A stretch of 64,000 nt of DNA, taken from the NCBI RefSeq assembly GCF_000003815.2, contig NC_049979.1:28516249-28580248 (forward strand), written 5' to 3'. The stretch is from Branchiostoma floridae (Eukaryota; Chordata; Leptocardii; Amphioxiformes; Branchiostomatidae). Below the pieces are notes generated by a model. The model ran no database searches. It worked only from the letters and a program-made list of their open reading frames with translations, and was not told the DNA's origin. Made by a program: the position numbers and the translations under genes. Of this stretch, positions 27,801-36,800 are shown one piece after another; position 1 is the first letter of the stretch; each line of letters starts with the position of its first letter.

Positions 27801-30800
27801 ATGAATGACATACAAGATCGTTAAAATCTTACAATTATCCTGCATTCGCAAATTACGTCCGCGATTGAGGAAGATTAAGTGCGACCTTTGCCACATCCGG
27901 GTTATCTCTTGTGCTCCGAAGCGCGCGAACGTCGACCGGAACAAGATGACGGCGCAGATAAAGACAGACGATATTGCACACTCCGCACAATCATAGGCCT
28001 GACCTTTCCCGTACCCGCCGTCCCGAGGCAAAAATATGGCACGATTTTAATCTACTGCTTGATGGGATATGCATGAGTATGAATTTTAATGGCACGGACG
28101 GCTGTCTTGGCCGACAGTGATGTGTTTTGTAGGTTTGGATGCCGTAACTTTCAGACGACAGCTCGTCAGACGACGTTTTGTGATCTACAACAGTGTGTCA
28201 GGCTAGCGCGATGCATCATGGTATAGAGAGATACAAAATGGCGCGGGTCACCAAGAGTACACTGTGTCATTGAACTTCGTTCCCAAATAAGACGAGTCCT
28301 TTCAACTTAATTAAAGTCTTCACTCACTTAGAGGACAACAGACTAGGGCAGGAACCTCCGAAGTGCCAGAAGAGATAAATTTTGATGCTCAGTTAGGCAA
28401 ATAGAGAAATAAGGTCGATCGTCTGTCACCTTTCGAATCCTATAGACGCAGAAGAAGTTCACAACTCGAATTGACATTCAAAGATAAGGTCTTGTCTTCT
28501 TTGAAAAGTCACGCTTGATAATGTAGTCTGTCTGTCTGTTGTGTTTACGGATATTTGGGGTAAGTATAACTTAAGAACCTATCGTAATAATGTCTAATAT
28601 GTGGATATAGGGGTTAGGAAGACAAATGTCAAGATTGATTTTGGGTCCCTCGTGTGTGACCTTGATACTGCAGAAGAAGTTACACTTTTTGTATCCTTTG
28701 TCTCCATCTTCTTTTGGTAGCAAGTAACTTTTGATGTAGGGAAGAAGTGGTGCAGGTTTGGGGCCTGAAATTACAGGGGCGATTTTTTCTATTAACTATT
28801 TCAAACTAACCATAGGAAAACTGAACAAAGGAATTAGAAATTTCCATACTATGTATTCCATACGACCCATACAACATGCTTTATAGATTGCCGCTGTACG
28901 CAGAGGGTATCAAACTTGGATAACGCTAGGGATATGGCACTACATTTTGGCTGACCTACCCGACAACTGTATTACCACACATCACTGTTCGAGCCAATAT
29001 CACTCAGTCTCGACCTTAGCCATGTGGGTCGTTTGATTCCCCAAATCAGAAAGAATGGGTTTCGCAGTCGTCAGTGAGCCGTCTCCAGTGACTATAGAAC
29101 CGGCATTATCTGCCGTCCAACCGTGCGCTTGACGGTCGTAAAATTTCGTCATTAATATATGCCTGCTTGGGCTGGTATTGACATGCTCTCTGTGTGCAAG
29201 GGGTGGAGGTCAGGGCAAAATGGACGCGGACCTTATCATTTTTCAGCACGTTCTGTCAATAACCTGCAAGATTAAAATCCTTTATCCTCGCAGGAAATAG
29301 ACTTACTCGTACGTCTTCCTTTACTGGTGGTGCCACGGGGGTTAGGCTACGGACGTGCGGTATCACAAGCCGTGCGGTTCGGTGGTTGTGGATAGACACA
29401 GAAAATCTATATCCATTCCGTACGTAATGCCGGTTCTTGATGGTGTAGCGAGTGTATAATTATCTCTCGCGATACAAAGGCACCGCTGTGGGAGATCGGT
29501 AAGGGTTGATACTCAGATGGGGTTTCGCAACAAGTTCATAAAACAACCTAAAGTAGAGGATAGAAGAAGTATTAGCCGAGACACTTACAAATCCTTTTCT
29601 GTCATGTATGTTATTCTTTCACTGTTAGATTATGTTCTAAGAATTTGAATCATTTGAGGTTAGGGGTTGAAACTTAGATGGGGTTTTGCAACAAAAGTTC
29701 CTAAAACAACTTAAAGTCAAGGAATGAAGGGCTATGTAAGGGTTTTCAGATAACAGTTGTAACAAGAATTATTCTGAACAGAACGGCATTTGAGTCACAA
29801 TAGTTCGAAATTGTTCAAATAATTAAAAAGGAATGTCTGACCATGTTCTAACTTATCTATATCTGTTGGAAAGTAACTGCTCAAGTATCTATTTATAATT
29901 TAGAACATCTTTCAAACATCCTTGGATTCTTTCACTGTTAGAACATGTTCAAAGAATATTTATTATTTTTCAAATGGTGGAATAGCCCCCATAACAGTAG
30001 TTGCTGCACTGTATGTTCTATTGTCTGCACTGTATGTTCTAATGTGGGATTAACTTTATACCTCCGAAAATAAACACTAAAGAGTCGTCCCCGGTTTTGA
30101 ATGGTGTCTCTATAGAAACCTCAATCCATCAACGTTTCTATCCATTGTTTTTACCAGAATCATGGAGTGAATCATTCTTCAGCTCAGGTCTTCCAACATA
30201 TTTCAGTACAACATCAACCATCCAATAACATGTAAATACTTTTCGTTTAGGACCGCATCTGTAAGCAGCGACACCTATACTGCAGTGCAATGTGAACCAA
30301 TCAGAATTGCCCCGAAGAAAGTGACAGGCGGTAACCGATATGTCGATTAATCAAAACACTAGGTTGTGTATAAAGAAGTTTGCTATTCAGTGACTTGAAG
30401 CAACCTGATGAAACTGTTCACTGACACTTAAGCAATCTTGCGGCTTGCCCTCATCAGTTTTTAACCCTCATCCGACCGTATGGGGTCATTTTTGACCCCA
30501 GACGTATATTTTTATCTGCCATAGCAACATTTTTCATCAGAGAAAAAATTCCTTCCATGAATTTGTTTGTATACATGTCTTACAACATCGACCAATTTTT
30601 CACCGAGTTTTGACCATTATTGTATCAGCTATACTTGAAAGTTTGTGTGTAGTTCGGTGGGGTCAAAAATGACCCCAGCCAATTATGAATCATTAATTAC
30701 GTAAATATCAAGAAATTTCAATAGAATAACAGGCATTCATCAGCATTGCTATTACAGCAACAAGCTTATAGTTGCTTAGTTGAATAAACAACGAATATTT

Positions 30801-33800
30801 CCTAAGAATTATAGTATTTTAGTGTAAAAACAGGTTTTTCGACATTCTGCATAAATTATGATAATGAGCACTAATTACCTATGCTAATGAAAGGGAAAAT
30901 GTTTCTATTAAATTAGGAAACGATATATGGACAGAACGTGCAGAAGGAACCAACAAGAAAGATATTTGCGTGAAAATATACAAGAGTTATTGTATGTATG
31001 TGTTTAGGTGACGGGCTATGGTGCATAATTAAGTAATAAATTCGTTACACTTCACAAATATTATATCTTTTCTTGTCAAATAACATAATTATGCTATCAG
31101 AATGTTTGTCGCATCAAAATTATTGTTTAGAAATTGATGAGACAAAACCATTGTTACAGTAAGTGGAGTATGGTAGATTTTTAGAGCAAAAGGTGGTTTC
31201 TCCTTATTTTCTGCATAAATTATGATAATGAGTCATAATTACTGACAACAAAACTTTTCAAAATATTTTTCAAAGATTGTTGAAACAGTAAATGCATGAT
31301 AATGACAAAATAAACGAAAAGAAATATGTCTATGGGCAAAACAAAATGGGGTCAAAAATGACCCCATACGGTCAGATTCGTCGTAAAAATGGAACGGTCG
31401 GATGAGGGTTAACATGTCTCTATTCCCCAATGGGAACTTCAAAGACTTTCTCTCCTATCCCAGCGGCTTGTGTAGAGACGGAATGAAAGCAGGGGGTTCT
31501 TGAGACGGCATTTACTTGGTATTTAACCCCCTTTGATGTTTGGGTGAGGTTCTTACGCTGCCGTGCGGTGGGAGATTTTTACATACAGATTGAGATATTT
31601 CCCATAGATTTACCCGACGGTACTTTAATACTCAACGGTAGCACTAATCTTGAGATCTTAATAGCCTGGTGTTTCTCACTTCTCCGTGGTGGGTATGTTT
31701 GAGATGTAGATCTTTTCTTATCAGTTTGTTGTTGTTCACCTTGTAGTGCATAGTTGCACATAGGTCAGTCAGCAAGTTTCTTTGCTGTTTCCGTAGCCGG
31801 GTATATTTCTACAAGAAGGAGGGGGAGGCTTTTTCAACGAGCAACAGCAGTTGAGGAAAGTCTATGGCACCCCCCGTCTCTGTTGAGAGATTGTTAAGCC
31901 CTGTTATAGATTGTTTCTTTTGATCGTTGATTTATCAGGGCTTTACCACCATCACTCAACAGAGACGGAGGGCGCCATAGGCTTTGTACAAGAAACTTAT
32001 GACCCACTGTTCACCGAGTCACGTGTTCTATTTGCATAAAGTCAAGTCACAGAAGCAGTTGATTGTTAATTCATTGACAAGAGTTGCACAGTCGACAAGT
32101 CCAATTTTTGATCTTAAAAATTACAATACAACAATTTTTGATTTTAGATATTACAGTACAACTTTGGGATCCAGGATGACTTCTACCAGCACAGATTTTA
32201 AGTTTTCTGTATCGCCACCAAAAAGAAGTTTATAAGAAGACAGATGGTTTTTCAGTCTTTGCCATTCGGTCACTTCTGGCTAGATGGTAGTCAATTTCCT
32301 GGCTAGTTAGAGGCTTAGTCCCTATAGACCCAAATAAGGGCATGGTCAGCGGCGATGGCCCTTGTGGACATCACTTCTTCCACTGACCGCCGACGTAGCT
32401 TATTATCTCTCATCCACACACTGGACGTTAATCAAACTACAGGAATTAGCCTAAGGACTATCATGTTACAGTCAAATAAATCAAAAGGCTTGCGGGTCAG
32501 GCAACGTAGTTTTCTGATGCTAACTCTTAGTTCACTTTTATATGAGGGGTAACCTATTTCCGTTGTTTATAAAATCAAAGGTTAAACTTAAGGATAGTCG
32601 ACGGACGGTGGTTTAAAATGACATTATTCATTAAAACTATTGCAGTTTGAAACCTCTGTCCGTCGCCTTGGTGTCCCTGAATACACTATGAGGGCCCCAA
32701 TGGGGGGGTCCCGATAACGCTCTACGCTAAATTCTGATGGCCGGCTACGTATTACGCTGAATTCAGGAAGCCTCTCTACGCTCTACGCTAAATTCGAAAG
32801 CTCCCCCACACATTATGCAGAACTCATCACTGAGCGACTGAGCATTTGTGTCAAAGATGGTACGAAAGTTGAGTTAAAGTATTCATGGTAACCGGCGGCA
32901 GAGGCGGCGGCAGCAAATTTCTAACGCGGAGGCGCAATATTGCTGACGGAATTTCCCAGAACTATCGTGGAGTGGAATTTGTTATCACCAAGCACCGTAG
33001 GGGCATCTCCTCTGCAGAGGCGGCGGTAGGAAATATTGTTTGGGAGGACGATCTTTTCCTGACAGAATTTTGCAGCAGATGTAGCGCCTTTACAAGCATA
33101 GGGGGGTACCCCAGTCCGTGGGCATGCTCCCCCTGGAAAATTTGAAATCTTGACACTCTAAAACGCCATTTCCCGCGTTTTGACGGGCAAATTTTGCTGC
33201 CAGACTAAGCTAAGTTTGATGGCAATTCCGTCATTTGGGACCACATTCTGCTTGTAACCTAAGCTAAGTACAATAGTAAAATTTCTATTTGTTTAAAAGA
33301 TTTTTGAGAGCGACGCTCCCTCAACATATTGTTCAGTGCCGTAGACGCGGGACAGGGAGGTCTGGCAAAATTTTGAAATTGGGACTCTCTGAAACGCCGT
33401 TTCTCGCATTTGCAGGGGTAAATTTTGCCGTTAGACTAGCTTGATTTAATGAAATAAAAAATACACAAGGTTTCAGCTCGCCCCAAGCATATTGTAACCA
33501 TGTCGCCGTGAGCGCAGATTGTGCGGGGCGTCGCAAAGGAGGTCCACGGAAATTTTGAAATCTCGACCCTCTGAAACGCAATTTCCTGCACTTTGACGGG
33601 ACTTAGAGGAATGGTTAAGGCAGGTTTTATTACGCTATATGCACAATTCATCCATCACGTTTTACGGTAAATTCCGGAAAGCTAAGACGCATTACGTAGA
33701 ATTAAACGAGTCAATTACGCTCTACGCAAAATTCACCGATTACGCTCTACGTTGAATTAAGCGATCCGTCTACGCTCTACGTAAAATTAAAACGGCCGAT

Positions 33801-36800
33801 TACGCTCTACGCAAAAGGGAATTGGGGCCCTCCACTATCTTTAGGGACTATAGCAACGGATATAGGATAGGTTACCCCGCGAATAAAAGCGAACTAGCGT
33901 GACAGGCCTGAGGCTCTCCGAGTCCCAGCACACAAATAATCTTCGACAGATTCTTCAATTCATCTTCCAGCCATAACCACTGTCAGCACCCTGGATAAGA
34001 TTTAATCCTATCACATGGCTATCTGTACAACTATTACCATATCCTAGAGACACGCTATCGATCATTTGTCCAAACTGTTCTTAATAAGAAGACAGACTGG
34101 GAATAAATCATAGAATAGACTTGAGGCTGGACAAAAACAAATGGTGCCGATTTGATGATATGACCGAGGGGAATGTTTGGGTAGGTTAGTGCATTGATCA
34201 TTACTAAGTAGGGGTGAATACCGGTACACCGTACCAGTACAAAGCCGTTTTTTTTCTTGTTGGACCGGTCCGGAAAAAAACGGACCAGAAAAATCCCATT
34301 TCGCCAGTTCTTTAAACGAAGATATGATTTTTAAACGCCAGTAGGAGTCGTATACTTCTCCAAATAGATTCCTTTGAGTTTCACCCATTGACAAGTTTTT
34401 ACAAAACAATTAGGTCTAGGTTCAGGTCCAGAATTTTCTTTGAACATTTACACGCTAGATATGTAGATAAAATGATATTTGACGTCCTTCATATCCCCAG
34501 CGCAGGGATTACACTTGCAGATCACGCACATTTACGTTCTGCTGCAATCACCATTTCCGGCGTAGCCTCCATGTATAAGATTCCGGGCTTTTGGAAAAGC
34601 AATAAGGCAAAGAAGATCCTCCGCCGGTCGACTTAATCTGTATTGCCGTAGGGCTAGATCTCAGCAACATATGCCGGGCATTACGCCGAATGTTAAGACG
34701 CTCAATCAAGTCTGTCTGGAAAGGAAGCACTCTGTCGTGTGTGCGGAATACTCGTTCTAAATCCGTGCCCCGAAAGCACAGAGACTTCTATCCTCGCGAT
34801 ACTATTAAAGGATATAGACTTGCCGACTACTGATGGTTGTGTGTAATATTTACGGGATGTATAGGCTTACAGAACTCACCACGATATATCTCTGATGAAA
34901 CGTTACGATACCAGAAGTGCTTGCCATACGTCTCTGTCTTAGGGCAATGTATGTACTACTTTAAGGTACTTCTGCATATTCTATTGTAGGAATGACTCTA
35001 CCGCTTAGTTCTACCTATAAGCCAAAAATATTCTGGATAACAAAATTCCTGTCCTGTTAATGACATTGAAATGCATATTTTAGCACATTATTTCCCATTT
35101 ATGTAATTCATATATACCGAACATTTTCTAGGGTACCAATAAATACATGTATACCCTAGCGATATGTAAACATATTGGCAGCGTTTCTATGATTTTGCAT
35201 ATTCATTTGCTGACTTCTGTCACCAATTGCGATAGAGTGGATACAACATACAATACAAAGAAATGGTTTCCTAGATAGTTATATGTCGAAGCCTATTTCT
35301 TTAATACTGACGATTTTTTATGAATGGTTGCCTCGGTTCTTCATTGATCTTCAGTAACGTACTGTATTATTACTGGGGCAACTGTCACAACTGCGTCAGT
35401 CTTACACTCCTGGTTATAAGTTCAGTAAAAACGTCTCTCACATCATTACGACTTCAAAGGGAAGCGCCATGGAAAAGGGTCGCGGGTTGTGGCAAAAGGT
35501 TACTCAGAAATGAGCACTAAGTCTAAGGTCGTGACAGGGAGATTTGTATTGAAAAATGATGGATGAACTCGAGTAAGGGCTGTCAACGAGTCCACAGCGA
35601 TGTGGAACAAACTATAGAACTCACATTGGGCCCTGCGTACATAGCGTATTACTGTATAAGCGCGTCCCCGGTTCCGAGTACGCATGCGCAGCGATATGAA
35701 TTGTGGGTAATATGTCAAAGGTGAAAGCCCCTAACTTGTAGACAGTTTTCGTCTCGAGCATTGTCTCGATTTGCATAACAATGTCAAGACGTGTTGTGTT
35801 TAAATGTGTCAGAGCCATATTACCCACAATTCATGTTGCTGCACATGCGTACTCGTTACCGTAAACGTGCTTCAATAATGTCCATGTGATAGGTTATCAA
35901 CCCCTCTTAGTAAAGATATGCTCCTCAACAGTAACAGCAAAACCTGCTGACCCACGTGCCCCTAGGCACTGCAAGGCTATCTACCTTTTATGTTATGGTC
36001 CCATTTGAAAAGAAAGGGCCCCTCCGGGTTGTTTACGGGCTGTTATTTCTGCACTTTCGGGCGGGACCGCTACGTGGACCCGTGGGGCACCCTGGCCTAA
36101 CGGGCTATTTCAGGGCACATTCGGGCCCCTGGATTTTTTCTAACTTGCAGTTTAAATCAACGCGGAACCTGGCGAAAATAGACACCGTCACCTGTCCGTA
36201 AAAACACAGTATCCTTGAGTGCACCTGGTCAAGTGCCGGTTAGAGCCCAGCCAGGTAACACCTCCGGCAGGCACGGGTGGAAATTGAACCGTATCATAAA
36301 TGTGTTGTATACCCTCTGGCGTGATCTACATGGGAGTTGTAAAACACCTGTACTGGAGAGATAAGGAAATTGATGACCTGGCATGAACCGTGTGTACACA
36401 CAACTGGGACGAAACTGTATTGAAAGTAGGTGAAGGACCAATGATGAGTTCTAAGGAAAGATGACAAAAATATTGTTCACTGGTCACAAGTCTCTACCAT
36501 ACTTTGGCGTCGTGGTGGCGTTATGGTTAGAGTGCATGGCACAGAGGTCTTCGGTTCTAGTTCAATAACAAGCCACCGATGTTGTTGGTGATTGTGTTTA
36601 TTGTAATTTAAGCGTAAAGACAATTACAGACTTAGTTATGACGCAGTTATGTTCACATACATTAATAGTAATCTTATATTAGCGAAAAAATATGTACAAA
36701 ATCATAAGGAAGCACAAAATAAACTTGAATTAATAATAGAAGATGATATCGAGTTTGAAGTGGTTTTGAAATGTTCGGTAATAGAGAGGTCAATGTTAGA

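Noticed and set aside
28235-28290. Possible start codon in ACAAAATGGCGCGGG
   Set aside because: The frame stops after about 11 codons and no donor is nearby.
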